NCBI GenBank assembly: GCA_041666525.1
Contig: JBAYGT010000008.1
Coordinates: 39,498 to 103,497, forward strand
DNA length: 64,000 bases
Direction of reading: 5' to 3'
Origin: JBAXTZ01 sp041666525
Lineage (GTDB): Bacteria > Bacillota > Negativicutes > JBAXTZ01
Shown: in pieces, positions 1 to 9,169 of the stretch
How positions within the stretch are numbered: the stretch's first letter is position 1
How the letters are laid out: every line of letters begins with the position of its first letter
The notes under the pieces: model-generated
What the model saw: only the letters and a program-made list of their open reading frames with translations
Told to the model about the DNA's origin: nothing
The model's database searches: none
Position numbers and translations under genes: made by a program

Positions 1-608
1 ACGGTTCCGGTAAGACTACTTTTTTAAAATTGGCTGCAGGAATTATAGCGCCACAAAGCGGTTGCGTGAAAATCTCCGATAAATCCCCGCTGGTTGCAAC
101 CCAAAAAGGTTTTGTCGGCTATGTTTCACAATTGCAGAACGATAGCAGTGCCGGATTTCCGGCAACTGTGAGTGAGATAGTTTCGCTTGGAACGCTTAAG
201 AGCCAGGCAAAAGCCCGCAAACATGTTGTCGAGCATATATTAGAGATTACCGGACTTGCCGGTTATGAAAAAACACTGATAAATGAATTGAGCGGTGGTT
301 ATCGTCAACGAATGATGGTCGCGCGCGCTTTGGCACAGAACCCGCGTATATTGTTACTGGACGAACCAACCAGTGGTATTGATGCACCGAGCGGAAAAAA
401 ATTGTTTGAATTATTACGCAATCTTAATCGTCGGCTTGGAATTACTATCATAATGGTTAGTCATGATATCATAAATATTACCGAGTATATGCAAAGAGTA
501 GTATGTATAAATAAAGGTATTTGTTTTGATGGCAGTGCGAATGAATTCAAAAAAAATCATCTCCATCAGCATTTATTGTTCGAGTTTCCGACAATGAATG
601 CAGTTTAA
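1..608 (+). CDS. Metal ABC transporter ATP-binding protein, 5'-truncated by window
   Basis: ATPase subunit of an ABC importer, most likely for zinc or manganese (ZnuC/MntB-like), powering uptake at the inner face of the cytoplasmic membrane. The gene enters the window already open: the first codons read GSGKTT, the end of the Walker A loop, so the true start lies upstream. Further along come a Q-loop region (GYVSQL), the signature LSGGYRQR, Walker B LLLDEPTSG and the H-loop SHD. The Q-loop neighbourhood with its FPATVSEIV stretch resembles metal-type ATPases rather than amino-acid or sugar ones. The permease and binding-protein genes are not visible; they would be expected to the left. Family is certain, substrate is inference. 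Confidence 0.78.
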   Translation, partial: GSGKTTFLKLAAGIIAPQSGCVKISDKSPLVATQKGFVGYVSQLQNDSSAGFPATVSEIVSLGTLKSQAKARKHVVEHILEITGLAGYEKTLINELSGGYRQRMMVARALAQNPRILLLDEPTSGIDAPSGKKLFELLRNLNRRLGITIIMVSHDIINITEYMQRVVCINKGICFDGSANEFKKNHLHQHLLFEFPTMNAV

Positions 609-641
609 TTTTCAAACAATCATAATAATTTCGGAGGAATA

Positions 642-1379
642 ATGTCGGGACATAGTAAATGGGCAAACATCAAACATCGTAAGGGTAAACAGGATGCATT
701 AAAAGCCAAAGCTACTACAAAAATTGGCCGGGAGATTATGATAGCCGTGAAAAACGGCGGCTTAGATCCTTCGATGAATATGAAGTTGAAGCTGGCGTTG
801 CAAAAAGCGAAAGAAAATAATATTCCCAAGGACAATATCAACCGGGCATTGCAAAAGGGTGCCGGTGGCGGTGACGCCAGTAATGTTGAAACTATATTGT
901 ATGAAGGCTATGGCCCGGGCGGAGTGGCAATTTTGGTTGAGACCATGACCGACAATCGCAACCGTACCGTTGCCGATGTTCGGCATTATTTTACGAAGTT
1001 CGGCGGAAATCTCGGCGAAGCCGGTTGCGTAGCTTGGATGTTTAAAAATAAAGGTTTATTTCTTGTGGAACAAACAGAAAAAATAAACGAAGATGAACTG
1101 ATGCTGGCAGTACTGGAAGCTAACGCTGAAGGTTTTGATGCAAGTACGGACGAAATCGAAATAACGTGCGAACCAGATGCATTCGAATCTGTGCAGCGGG
1201 CGATTGAGTCACTTGGAATAGAGCCTGCTGTGGCGCAAATCCGGATGATTCCGGATATAACGCTAGCTTTATCGGCCGATGACGACATCAAAATGCAGAA
1301 ATTGTTAGACGCGTTGGAAGAGCATGATGACGTTAACGAAGTGTACACCAACTATGAATTCCCTGAAGAAGAGGAATGA
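642..1379 (+). CDS. yebC: YebC/PmpR family regulator
   Basis: Cytoplasmic YebC/TACO1-family protein of 245 residues, the usual length. The N-terminus MSGHSKWANIKHRK is the family hallmark and fixes the start, with GGAGGA about 6 nt upstream. Members have been described as DNA-binding regulators and, more recently, as factors that help ribosomes through proline-rich stretches; the sequence does not say which applies here. The C-terminus is acidic. It lies directly upstream of ruvC (1 nt gap), the yebC-ruvCAB arrangement common in bacteria, so it is probably cotranscribed with the Holliday-junction genes. Confidence 0.95.
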   Translation: MSGHSKWANIKHRKGKQDALKAKATTKIGREIMIAVKNGGLDPSMNMKLKLALQKAKENNIPKDNINRALQKGAGGGDASNVETILYEGYGPGGVAILVETMTDNRNRTVADVRHYFTKFGGNLGEAGCVAWMFKNKGLFLVEQTEKINEDELMLAVLEANAEGFDASTDEIEITCEPDAFESVQRAIESLGIEPAVAQIRMIPDITLALSADDDIKMQKLLDALEEHDDVNEVYTNYEFPEEEE

Positions 1380-1380
1380 T

Positions 1381-1869
1381 ATGCGGGCATTGGGGATCGA
1401 TCCCGGCACGGCGATTTGCGGCTATGGTCTGGTAGAGAGTATTGGCAGTAAACTAGTTCCTGTTCATTGCGGAGCGGTTCTGACCGCTTCGGCTACGGAA
1501 ATGCCGTTACGGTTATTGAAAATATTCGATGAATTGAACAAAATCATCGGTGACTGTCGCCCGGACGTGGTTGCTATTGAACAACTGTTTTTCAACAAAA
1601 ATGTTAAGACGGCGTTGTCTGTTGGCCAGGCACGCGGCGTGATTATGTTAGTGGCCGCAAAAAACAATTTGCCGATTTTGGAATATACACCACTACAAGT
1701 TAAACAAGCTGTAGTTGGATATGGAAAAGCTGACAAACAGCAAGTCGCGTATATGGTTATGCGGTTACTTGGTATCAAAGAACAACCTAAACCGGATGAT
1801 GTGACTGATGCACTGGCTATCGCGGTGTGTGCAATTCACAGCTCGGCCAACAGTTTGAGTTGGCGGTAG
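1381..1869 (+). CDS. ruvC: Holliday junction endonuclease RuvC
   Basis: Structure-specific endonuclease that resolves Holliday junctions as a dimer together with RuvAB. The 162-residue protein has the RNase H-like fold and the four acidic catalytic residues are visible: D7 (in GIDPG), E67 (in VAIEQLFF), D140 and D143 (in PDDVTDALA). ATG at 1381 is chosen over an upstream in-frame ATG inside yebC because the mature family starts with MRALGIDPG; the gap to the yebC stop is one base. It is followed by ruvA after 8 nt, so translation is probably coupled along the operon. Confidence 0.96.
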   Translation: MRALGIDPGTAICGYGLVESIGSKLVPVHCGAVLTASATEMPLRLLKIFDELNKIIGDCRPDVVAIEQLFFNKNVKTALSVGQARGVIMLVAAKNNLPILEYTPLQVKQAVVGYGKADKQQVAYMVMRLLGIKEQPKPDDVTDALAIAVCAIHSSANSLSWR

Positions 1870-1877
1870 GGAGGACT

Positions 1878-2471
1878 ATGATTGGATTTTTGCGAGGAGC
1901 GGTAGATAGTGTCAGCGCCGATTTTTGTTTTTTGGATTGTAACGGCGTCGGGTATCGGGTATTCATTCCTGAATCTACTCGCGGAAAGCTTGTTGTAGGC
2001 AATGTAATAAAATTATTTACTTATCTTCAGGTCCGTGAAGACGCAATGCTATTATTTGGTTTTTTTAGTAAGGAAGAATATGATTTATATATTCTTTTGC
2101 TTAACGTCAATGGTGTTGGTCCTAAATTGGCGCTGGCAGTGCTGTCGGCAATTGGGCCAAATGAGTTTCGTTCAGCTATCGCTCAACAAGACCTTGCTGT
2201 TTTGACCAAAATATCCGGTGTCGGTAAGAAGACTGCGGAACGGATGATTGTTGAGTTGAAGGATAAAGTCGGAGTAATTGCGGGAATTATCAATAGAGAA
2301 GACCAGCATTTTGGTGATGTTCTAGGGACAGTTGAAAGTAGTGATGCAGCACAGGCGCTTATTTCATTGGGGTACAGCCGTAATGAAGTTAGCCAGGTGT
2401 TGCGAAAGTTGGATTTAACCTTGTCAACGGCTAGTTTGATTAAGCTGGCGTTAAAAGAGTTTATGAAATAG
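1878..2471 (+). CDS. ruvA: Holliday junction DNA helicase subunit RuvA
   Basis: RuvA tetramers bind the four-way junction and load the RuvB motor for branch migration. The 197-residue protein shows the three expected parts: an N-terminal OB-fold (about 1-63, starting MIGFLRG), two helix-hairpin-helix motifs (NVNGVGPKLA near 77 and KISGVGKKTA near 111), and a flexible linker to the small C-terminal RuvB-binding domain (about 150-197). ATG at 1878 is preceded by GGGAGGA; the longer in-frame start inside ruvC is rejected because it would add a non-homologous N-terminus. Confidence 0.96.
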   Translation: MIGFLRGAVDSVSADFCFLDCNGVGYRVFIPESTRGKLVVGNVIKLFTYLQVREDAMLLFGFFSKEEYDLYILLLNVNGVGPKLALAVLSAIGPNEFRSAIAQQDLAVLTKISGVGKKTAERMIVELKDKVGVIAGIINREDQHFGDVLGTVESSDAAQALISLGYSRNEVSQVLRKLDLTLSTASLIKLALKEFMK

Positions 2472-2480
2472 GGCGTAATT

Positions 2481-3512
2481 ATGGAAGAAAGAGTTATTGT
2501 CGGTCAAGAATTGGACGGGGACAATTGGCAATATTCATTACGTCCAAAAAAATTGTCTGAGTATATTGGCCAAGAGCAAGTTAAAAAAAATCTGGATATT
2601 TTTATAAAAGCGGCGTTGAATCGAGCGGAAACGCTTGATCATGTTTTGTTGTACGGTCCGCCGGGGTTAGGAAAAACCACGCTTGCGACAATTATTGCCA
2701 ATGAAATGGGAGTTAATTTGCGAATTACTTCCGGACCGGCGATTGAGCGTCCGGGTGATTTGGCGGCAATTCTGACAAATTTATCCGATAAAGATGTTTT
2801 GTTTATTGATGAAATTCATCGTTTGAGCCGCACCGTCGAAGAAGTGCTGTATTCGGCAATGGAAGATTTTGCGTTGGATATTATTATTGGCAAAGGTCCA
2901 AGCGCTCGTACGGTTCGTATTGATTTGCCGCCGTTTACGTTGGTTGGTGCGACCACGCGCGCCGGTTCGCTAGCTGCGCCGTTGCGTGACCGGTTTGGAA
3001 TAGTTTCTCGATTGGAATATTACCGAACAGATGAATTGTTGCATATTATCAATCGCTCGGCTGACGTTATTAAAATTGCGGTTGAACAACGCGGAGCCGA
3101 AGAAATAGCTCGTCGCTCGCGTGGAACCCCGCGGATTGCAAATCGATTATTGAAACGGGTACGTGATTTTGCTCAGGTCGAAGGCCAAGGTGTGATTACT
3201 GAAAAAATTGCCGATTTGGCATTGGAATTATTGGAAGTTGATAAACTGGGGCTGGATCGCACCGACCGACGCTTGTTGACAATGATTATTGAACGTTTTG
3301 ACGGCGGACCGGTCGGATTGGATACGATTTCAGCCTGCATAAGCGAAGAAACTGAAACGGTTGAGGACGTACTTGAACCATTTTTGATGCAGCTGGGTTT
3401 TATTCAACGTACTCCACGTGGACGTGTAGTAAATCGTGCCGCGTACGAACATTTTGGCATTAGTAAAAAAACAGTATCTGACAACGAACAACAGCCGCTT
3501 TTTGGCGAATAA
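2481..3512 (+). CDS. ruvB: Holliday junction branch migration ATPase RuvB
   Basis: AAA+ motor that forms hexamers around DNA arms and drives branch migration with RuvA. The 343-residue length is typical. Visible motifs are Walker [10 protein letters not shown] (59-67), Walker B with DEIH (110-113), the sensor region TTRAG, the arginine-finger region RDRFG, and a C-terminal winged helix with the family motif RTPRGR. It starts 9 nt after the ruvA stop and completes the ruvCAB set, so DNA repair and recombination functions are grouped here. Confidence 0.97.
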   Translation: MEERVIVGQELDGDNWQYSLRPKKLSEYIGQEQVKKNLDIFIKAALNRAETLDHVLLYGPPGLGKTTLATIIANEMGVNLRITSGPAIERPGDLAAILTNLSDKDVLFIDEIHRLSRTVEEVLYSAMEDFALDIIIGKGPSARTVRIDLPPFTLVGATTRAGSLAAPLRDRFGIVSRLEYYRTDELLHIINRSADVIKIAVEQRGAEEIARRSRGTPRIANRLLKRVRDFAQVEGQGVITEKIADLALELLEVDKLGLDRTDRRLLTMIIERFDGGPVGLDTISACISEETETVEDVLEPFLMQLGFIQRTPRGRVVNRAAYEHFGISKKTVSDNEQQPLFGE

Positions 3513-3537
3513 TAAGCATTTATTCAAGGAGTTGTTA

Positions 3538-4314
3538 ATGAAAATTGGAATTATTGGTATGGGAAATATTGGTGGCATGTATGCTAAGCGTTTGAGTTGC
3601 GTTCATGATGTTATTGCCTATGACGCCGATAATGAAAAACTTAAAAATATATGTTTGGCAAATGGTTATATACAGGCTAGTTCATTAGAAGACATTAATC
3701 ATCAAGCTGAAATAATATTATTGGCGGTAAAACCAAACGGCGTAAAATCGGTATTGCGTGAGTTGCAGGGCAAAGGGAAAATCTTTATTAGCACAGTCGC
3801 GGCTGTTGACCAGCAAAATTATTACGATGTTGCCGGTCAAATAACTTTGTTTAGAATTATGCCATCAATGGTAAATAAGACTGGCGGGCCGATAATGGTA
3901 GTTCGGGGTACTTATGCCGGTGATGAAGAAGAACAAAAGGTTCTGGAGCTTTTGCAGCTGGTTGGACATCCATATTTAATCGATGAACGAGAAATGGATG
4001 CCTATATGTGCGTGATGAGCTGTTCGCCGGCGGTGTTTGCCGAGTTTTTCAAGCAATATGTGGAGAGCTTTTGCAGCAATTCGAACATTGAAAGCGAAAA
4101 AGCCTTAAATACTGTACTGGATATGGTTGAACAGCTGGTGCCGATTCTGCGTACTGAACGGTATGATATTATTCGTCAGGTATGTACGCCGGGCGGAATT
4201 ACCGAAGTTGGTGTTCAGCATTTGTCGAACAATCGCGAATTTTTTCAAGAAATGGCCGATAACATGTTGTTTCGAACGCAGGTAATATCGGCAAGCGTGC
4301 GTGAGCAGCAGTGA
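3538..4314 (+). CDS. ComER-like protein of the pyrroline-5-carboxylate reductase family
   Basis: NAD(P)-binding protein of 258 residues related to ProC and to Bacillus ComER. The N-terminus MKIGIIGMGNIGG carries the GxGxxG Rossmann fingerprint (7-12), and the C-terminal half (CTPGGITEVG) matches the P5C-reductase dimerisation domain. ProC would make proline; ComER homologues are of unclear biochemical role. The start at 3538 has AAGGAG upstream; the longer in-frame start inside ruvB is rejected. It overlaps queH by 4 nt (GTGA). ComER is preferred over ProC from overall resemblance and context, but proline synthesis cannot be excluded. Confidence 0.75.
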   Translation: MKIGIIGMGNIGGMYAKRLSCVHDVIAYDADNEKLKNICLANGYIQASSLEDINHQAEIILLAVKPNGVKSVLRELQGKGKIFISTVAAVDQQNYYDVAGQITLFRIMPSMVNKTGGPIMVVRGTYAGDEEEQKVLELLQLVGHPYLIDEREMDAYMCVMSCSPAVFAEFFKQYVESFCSNSNIESEKALNTVLDMVEQLVPILRTERYDIIRQVCTPGGITEVGVQHLSNNREFFQEMADNMLFRTQVISASVREQQ

Positions 4315-4850
4315 CAGAAAAAACAATACTATTGCATATTTGTTGCGGACCGTGTGCAATATATCCGCTCAAACGGTTACGTGAACAAGGGTTTTCTGTA
4401 ACGGGTTATTTCTATAATCATAATATTCATCCGTTCAAGGAATATCAAAGACGGCTTGATACCGCACAACAATTTGCTTCAGATGAGAAGCTGGAACTTA
4501 TTATCGGTGGCGGGTATGAATTGGAAGAATTTTTAATGAATACCGCCGGAAGACATAACGAACGTTGTGAGTATTGTTATGAATCACGTCTCGGTAGAAC
4601 AGCAGATTATGCCAAAGAATGTGCTTATGCATTGTTTACCACAACATTACTGGTAAGTCCCTATCAGAAGCACAATTTATTGATAGCAAAAGCTGAAGTC
4701 GTAGCTCAAAGCGCGGGTGTTGGTTTTTTTTACGAAGATTTTCGCAGTGGTTGGGATGAGGGTGTAAGCGTTTGCCGTTCCCGCGGTTATTATCGTCAAC
4801 CATATTGTGGATGCATCTATAGTGAGAAAGAGCGATATTTGGCGAAATGA
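4311..4850 (+). CDS. queH: Epoxyqueuosine reductase QueH
   Basis: Catalyses the last step of queuosine synthesis, reduction of epoxyqueuosine in the tRNA wobble position, using Fe-S/metal chemistry (the non-orthologous alternative to QueG). The 179-residue protein carries the family's cysteine pairs: C11-C12 and C15 in HICCGPCA, C86 and C89 in CEYCYE, and C166/C168 in PYCGCIYS. Start is GTG overlapping the previous stop by 4 nt, which suggests translational coupling. No other queuosine gene is seen in the window. Confidence 0.92.
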   Translation: MTEKTILLHICCGPCAIYPLKRLREQGFSVTGYFYNHNIHPFKEYQRRLDTAQQFASDEKLELIIGGGYELEEFLMNTAGRHNERCEYCYESRLGRTADYAKECAYALFTTTLLVSPYQKHNLLIAKAEVVAQSAGVGFFYEDFRSGWDEGVSVCRSRGYYRQPYCGCIYSEKERYLAK

Positions 4851-4863
4851 ATTTGAGGTTATT

Positions 4864-6093
4864 TTGAACAAAAAAAATTTGCTAAGTGGTTTGATTATTG
4901 CTTTGACAATGATTTTTTTTCAAACTTTTATCGCTCAAGCCGGTTTTTTTCCCAATGAGGCATCGTCTTCTTTGGTCCCAATAGTGAAAATCGGCTTGGC
5001 CATTGAAAAGTCTAATTTTGATTTATCGGCTGATGCTCCAGTTTATTTATTGGATGTTTCTGGAAAAAAAGTTTTAAACAAATTTTCAGCAAATGAAAAA
5101 ATTAGTTTGACCAGTGACGGAGTTGTAGTAGTTTGCAATGGAAAAAAATATTTTTCAAGTGTGCTTATTTCGACCAAGGCTGATGATTCATCGACTTCAC
5201 TTATTTATAACAAACATAAATTTCGCGGGGAATTTCTTGTTGAATGTAGTGGAAAGGATAAAAAAGCATTAAATCTTATTAATGTTATTTCGCTGGAAAA
5301 ATATCTATACAGCGTTATTGGTTCGGAAATATCTACGGCTTGGCCAGAAGAGGCGGTTAAAGCGCAAGCGGTGGCTGCCCGTTCATATGCAATGTATAAC
5401 TTAACGTCTAAGAAGAAATACCAAGGTTTTGATATGTTGTGTGATACCAGCGATCAAGCATATTTGGGAAAAGTTGTTGAGGATAACAAAGGTCGCAAAG
5501 CAGTAGATGATACCCGCGGAATGGTTGTGATTGCCCATGGAAAGATTGCTCAAACATTATTTATGGCAAGCGGCGGCGGGCGGACAGCTTCATCGCACGA
5601 AGTGTGGGGGAATAATTGCTCGTATTTGCAATCGGTGATTGATTATGATGAAAAATCGCCATATTATCATTGGGAAAAGCAGGTGGCAATTGCTGATTTT
5701 GAAGCGGCTTTGACCAAAAATGGTTTTAACTGTGGTGCTGTAGAGGAAATATTGTTGTCGCCGCTAGACAATACTACCAGGGATAATTATTCTGGTGATC
5801 GCAGTCCCAGCGGACGCGTGAAGTTAGTGGTAGTAATCGGTCGCAATAATACCGTTGAATTGTCCGGAGCTGATTTGCGCCGAATATTTGAGTTGCGCAG
5901 TACCTTGTTCGAAATGCAAATAAAGAACGGTAAAGTTATCTTTAACGGACGCGGCTGGGGACATGGTATCGGCCTGTCGCAATGGGGCGCCAAGCAAATG
6001 GCTGAAACGAAGAGCAATGGCGGTCGAGCGGCGAAATATCAGGATATTTTGCGTCATTATTACAGCGGCAGTGAGTTGAAACATTTATATTAA
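4864..6093 (+). CDS. Secreted SpoIID/LytB-domain protein
   Basis: Exported protein of 409 residues with a SpoIID domain. SpoIID in spore formers is a lytic transglycosylase acting on glycan strands; LytB-type relatives occur in non-sporulating Firmicutes. TTG at 4864 is chosen because GAGG lies 5 nt upstream and the N-terminus then becomes a clean signal peptide (MNKKNLLSGL followed by a hydrophobic stretch ending near QAG); the upstream ATG at 4807 lies inside queH. Domain motifs are SLEKYLYSVIGSE, WPEEAVKAQAVAARSYA, the GGGRTASSHEVWG segment and RGWGHGIGLSQWGA. Presence of this gene alone does not show that the organism sporulates. Confidence 0.88.
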   Translation: MNKKNLLSGLIIALTMIFFQTFIAQAGFFPNEASSSLVPIVKIGLAIEKSNFDLSADAPVYLLDVSGKKVLNKFSANEKISLTSDGVVVVCNGKKYFSSVLISTKADDSSTSLIYNKHKFRGEFLVECSGKDKKALNLINVISLEKYLYSVIGSEISTAWPEEAVKAQAVAARSYAMYNLTSKKKYQGFDMLCDTSDQAYLGKVVEDNKGRKAVDDTRGMVVIAHGKIAQTLFMASGGGRTASSHEVWGNNCSYLQSVIDYDEKSPYYHWEKQVAIADFEAALTKNGFNCGAVEEILLSPLDNTTRDNYSGDRSPSGRVKLVVVIGRNNTVELSGADLRRIFELRSTLFEMQIKNGKVIFNGRGWGHGIGLSQWGAKQMAETKSNGGRAAKYQDILRHYYSGSELKHLY

Positions 6094-6100
6094 TTCGGTT

Positions 6101-6871
6101 TTATTTTTTCCAAAACTTACAAAACAAAGTGCGAGATTGCGCTTTGCTAAACGCCGGCGGCCATAATTGTGGCGGTTTGTCTTGGCGCATGGCTGAGTTT
6201 AAATGTGAATAAAGATCGTGATTAGTCTTTTCTAACAATTTTATGAGTTCTTTTGTCTCCTGTCGTTTGGTTTTTCCATCAAACGGACAGGGGTTTTTTA
6301 TTGGCAAAATTCCGGTTATGACGTGCGTATTTAACAGCTCATGTTCGCGCAGATAGCAAAGTGGTCGAATGACAGTTATGCCGGATCGGTCAAGATAGGT
6401 TTTTGGTTGAAAAGTTCCCAGCTGACCGGATTGAAGAATGTTCATTAGAAATGTTTCGACGAAATCATCATTATGATGGGCATAAGCAACTTTGTTATAG
6501 CCGTTTTTTTTAGCATAATTATTTATCGCACCACGTCGAAAAAAAGCGCACGAATAACAAGGATCTTTGCCATTTTGCTTTTCAATTATGCTCTTAATGT
6601 TTATTTGTTCACTATGAAACGGCAAATTCAGAGTTGAACAAAATGTTTGCAGTTGGTCGGTCGGGAAATTATTTGAGAACATTCCGTCCATAGTGTAAAC
6701 GCCTAAATGAAAATTAAATGGCGCATATTTTTGAATTTCACGAAGTGCATAGGTCATAAAAAGGCTGTCCTTACCACCGGACAAACCTATCAGTATTGAA
6801 TCGTTTTCGGCAAGTAACTCGAATTCAATTATGGCCCGCCAAATTCGTGCCAGATAGTCTTTTAATTCCAA
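6101..6871 (-). CDS. TtcA-like tRNA 2-thiocytidine biosynthesis protein
   Basis: Predicted ATP-pyrophosphatase of 256 residues that activates tRNA for sulfur insertion, probably C32 thiolation. The PP-loop SGGKDS is at 31-36. A CxxC pair (PCYSC) and a third cysteine (NPCPFDG) would be suited to hold the Fe-S cluster known in TtcA. The TTG start one base after the upstream stop is preferred: GGAGG lies 6 nt before it, whereas the ATG at 6916 would overlap the upstream gene by 44 nt without a good site. It is convergent with the SpoIID gene, leaving only 7 nt between stops. Confidence 0.82.
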   Translation of the reverse strand: MELKDYLARIWRAIIEFELLAENDSILIGLSGGKDSLFMTYALREIQKYAPFNFHLGVYTMDGMFSNNFPTDQLQTFCSTLNLPFHSEQINIKSIIEKQNGKDPCYSCAFFRRGAINNYAKKNGYNKVAYAHHNDDFVETFLMNILQSGQLGTFQPKTYLDRSGITVIRPLCYLREHELLNTHVITGILPIKNPCPFDGKTKRQETKELIKLLEKTNHDLYSHLNSAMRQDKPPQLWPPAFSKAQSRTLFCKFWKK

Positions 6872-6872
6872 G

Positions 6873-7445
6873 TCACTCCTCCCACTTTTTGGAAAATTCC
6901 GGAATTTCTTCAGCAAAATATTGACCGATTTTTCGAATTTCGCTCATAACGGTGTTTATTCCACTCGCAGTGCGATGCCAATTAGCACTGGTATTATTGT
7001 TACCGTCCGGAACCAGCGTTACAAAAAACGAAAAATTTTTCAAAAATGCTGTTTGATAGGTAAGCAGGCACCGGCGTGAATGAAAGCCCTTGGCGACAAT
7101 TATTGCCGAATTAATATCAAGCTGCAATTTTTCGATCATAGCGGCGGTGAAATCGGCGTTATTAAAAGTGTTTCGCGCATTCGGTTCAGCAATTATTGCA
7201 GAATCAGGTACCCCGTGTTTTATTAGCAGGTCTTTCAACCATAGCGCTTCGGGCATATTGTTTGGCAGGCGGTTATTCTGTCCGCCGGATGGAATAATTA
7301 ATGGAGCGTAGCCAGCGTGAAACAATTCAGCAGCTCGAACAGCCAGTTGAGGGTGGTGACTGCCGGGAATGAAAATAGCGTCAACTTTTTCTAGCGGTGT
7401 TTCGACAAAAACGAAATCAGTAAATAATCGTAAAGGTGAATTCAT
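6873..7445 (-). CDS. YdcF-like DUF218 protein
   Basis: DUF218-domain protein of 190 residues, a Rossmann-like fold found in ElyC, SanA and YdcF; biochemical activity is not established for most members. Family signatures are IFIPGSHH near the start, IPSGGQ, and the ARNTFNNA segment. No signal peptide or membrane anchor is seen when ATG 7445 is used; this start has AAGGA upstream, and the longer reading back to 7580 would run into the divergent serine dehydratase region. Its stop lies one base before the TTG of the thiolase gene, so the two form a minus-strand operon. Confidence 0.78.
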   Translation of the reverse strand: MNSPLRLFTDFVFVETPLEKVDAIFIPGSHHPQLAVRAAELFHAGYAPLIIPSGGQNNRLPNNMPEALWLKDLLIKHGVPDSAIIAEPNARNTFNNADFTAAMIEKLQLDINSAIIVAKGFHSRRCLLTYQTAFLKNFSFFVTLVPDGNNNTSANWHRTASGINTVMSEIRKIGQYFAEEIPEFSKKWEE

Positions 7446-7524
7446 GATATTTTCCTTTTGTGAAATAGTAAATTCAATTATAATAGAATAGCAGTGTTTT
7501 TGAAAGCAAACATGGAGGTAGATA

Positions 7525-8190
7525 ATGAAAATTCTGGATATTATCGGCCCGGTAATGATTGGTCCTTCTAGCTCACACACGGCTGGAGCGGCGCGATTAG
7601 GGAAAATGGCGCGGCTGATATTGGGTGAGTCGGTAGTGCAAGCGAAAATTAAGTTGCATGGCAGTTTTCGAGATACTTATCGCGGACACGGCACAGATCT
7701 GGCAATTATTGCCGGATTACTTGGGTATGAGGCTGATGATGACCGGCTACGCGATAGCTTTCAGCACGCGAAAGAGGCTGGGTTGGAGTTCAGTTTTTCG
7801 CCAGTTGCTTTGCGCAATGTTCATCCAAATACAGTCGTTTTCGAGTTGACTGGAATAAGCGGCAGGAAAGCCAATATTGTTGGTTCATCGATTGGCGGTG
7901 GTGCTATTGAAATAACTGAAATTGGCAACTATCAGGTACAACTGGACGGTACTTATCCTTCGATTGTTGTTATCTGTAGCGATGTACCAGGAATTCTTGC
8001 CAAAGTGGCTTCGGTTTTTTCAATATATTCCATTAATATTGCGTTGATGAAACAAAGCCGTCAAGGGAAGGGCGCTGCCGGGGAAGATATGATGATATTC
8101 GAGACAGATCAACAATTACCGGATGATTTGTGTACAGTAATAAAACGGATTGATGGTGTGAAAAAGAGTTTTATTCTTCCGTCACTATAA
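7525..8190 (+). CDS. sdaAB: L-serine dehydratase, beta subunit
   Basis: Small subunit of the oxygen-sensitive 4Fe-4S L-serine ammonia-lyase, which turns serine into pyruvate and ammonia. The 221-residue protein has the N-terminal serine-dehydratase beta domain (IGPSSSHTAGAARLG) and a C-terminal ACT domain (about 145-221, SDVPGILAKVASVF) that typically senses ligand. GGAGGT precedes the ATG. A TATAAT box at 7479-7484 lies 40 nt upstream, with only a weak -35 (TTGTGA at 15-bp spacing). The alpha subunit follows after 12 nt. The iron-sulfur type points to an anaerobic lifestyle. Confidence 0.94.
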   Translation: MKILDIIGPVMIGPSSSHTAGAARLGKMARLILGESVVQAKIKLHGSFRDTYRGHGTDLAIIAGLLGYEADDDRLRDSFQHAKEAGLEFSFSPVALRNVHPNTVVFELTGISGRKANIVGSSIGGGAIEITEIGNYQVQLDGTYPSIVVICSDVPGILAKVASVFSIYSINIALMKQSRQGKGAAGEDMMIFETDQQLPDDLCTVIKRIDGVKKSFILPSL

Positions 8191-8202
8191 TTAGGAGATT
8201 GT

Positions 8203-9084
8203 ATGAGAGAATTTGATAATTATTCGGATTTTATTGATGAAGCAGAAAAACAAGGCATGACCATTGGAAAACTTGCGATCGAATATGAGGCATATCAACA
8301 AGACAAGACGGCGGAAGAAGTCAAGACCATAATGCAAGCACGTGCCCAAGTAATGATGGAGGCTGTGCTAGATGGTCTGCAAGGGCGAAAATCGTTAAGC
8401 GGACTGGTTGGCGGCGCAGGAAAACAGTTTCAGAAATACATGATTGACGGAAAAGCGTTGTGTAATGATTTTTATGGAAAGACGCTGGCCTATTCATTGG
8501 CTGCTAACGAGGCTAATGCCTGCATGGGACGGATTGTTGCTTCGCCAACCGCTGGTTCGTGCGGGATAATGCCAGGAATTTTTTTGGCGGCAAAGGAGTG
8601 TTTTGATTTAACTGAGGAACAAATTATCGACGGCTTATTTGTAGCCGGTGCAGTTGGAGTGATTATTGGCAAGAAAGCTTGTTTTGCCGGTGCCGAAGGC
8701 GGTTGTCAGGCGGAGTGCGGTTCGGCGGCAGCAATGAGCGCGGTTGCCTTAGCCTCGATGCTCGGGTGCAATAATCAGGCGGCCAGTGATGCCGGTGCAA
8801 TTGTTTTCAAAAATTTGTTAGGGTTAGTTTGTGATCCGGTTGCCGGCCTGGTTGAGGTACCCTGCGTTAAACGTAATGCCGCTTCAGCTTTGATGGCGTT
8901 GATGGCTGTAGATATGGTTCGGGCTGGAATTACGTCTACAATACCTCTTGATGAAACAATTGATGCGATGGGTGCGGTGGGCGCGATGATGCCTGCTGAG
9001 CTTCGCGAAACGGCTCGCGGCGGATTAGCCGTTACCCCTACCGGTTTGGCAATCGCAGAGCGGGTGTTTGGCAAAAAAAGCTGA
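8203..9084 (+). CDS. sdaAA: L-serine dehydratase, iron-sulfur alpha subunit
   Basis: Catalytic subunit of the two-protein L-serine dehydratase, 293 residues. Conserved cysteine-bearing segments expected to bind the 4Fe-4S cluster are visible: GSCGIMPG, KKACFAGAEGGCQAECGSA and VEVPCVKRNA. It sits 12 nt after the beta subunit with TAGGAG as ribosome-binding site. No serine transporter is adjacent. Function is firmly supported by the paired arrangement and full length. Confidence 0.95.
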   Translation: MREFDNYSDFIDEAEKQGMTIGKLAIEYEAYQQDKTAEEVKTIMQARAQVMMEAVLDGLQGRKSLSGLVGGAGKQFQKYMIDGKALCNDFYGKTLAYSLAANEANACMGRIVASPTAGSCGIMPGIFLAAKECFDLTEEQIIDGLFVAGAVGVIIGKKACFAGAEGGCQAECGSAAAMSAVALASMLGCNNQAASDAGAIVFKNLLGLVCDPVAGLVEVPCVKRNAASALMALMAVDMVRAGITSTIPLDETIDAMGAVGAMMPAELRETARGGLAVTPTGLAIAERVFGKKS

Positions 9085-9085
9085 G

Positions 9086-9114
9086 TTGCTTTTTCTTTGA
9101 AAAAGTACTAGAAT
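9086..9114 (+). promoter_or_regulatory. Sigma-A type promoter for the hexose-phosphate genes
   Basis: TTGCTT and TAGAAT are separated by exactly 17 bp between the serine dehydratase stop and the phosphohexomutase start. Transcription would begin near 9121 and give a leader of about 50 nt. This is a pattern match only. Confidence 0.55.
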
Positions 9115-9169
9115 GCTTTCCGTTATCATCGACTATTTGATGCGACATAAACGATAGTATTGGAGATAT

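Noticed and set aside
620..1351. Minus-strand reading frames over yebC
   Set aside because: They are shadows of a conserved gene, with no ribosome-binding sites or family motifs.
4864..6093. Proof of sporulation from SpoIID and S55 proteins
   Set aside because: Both families occur in non-sporulating bacteria, and here they have signal peptides and envelope neighbours.
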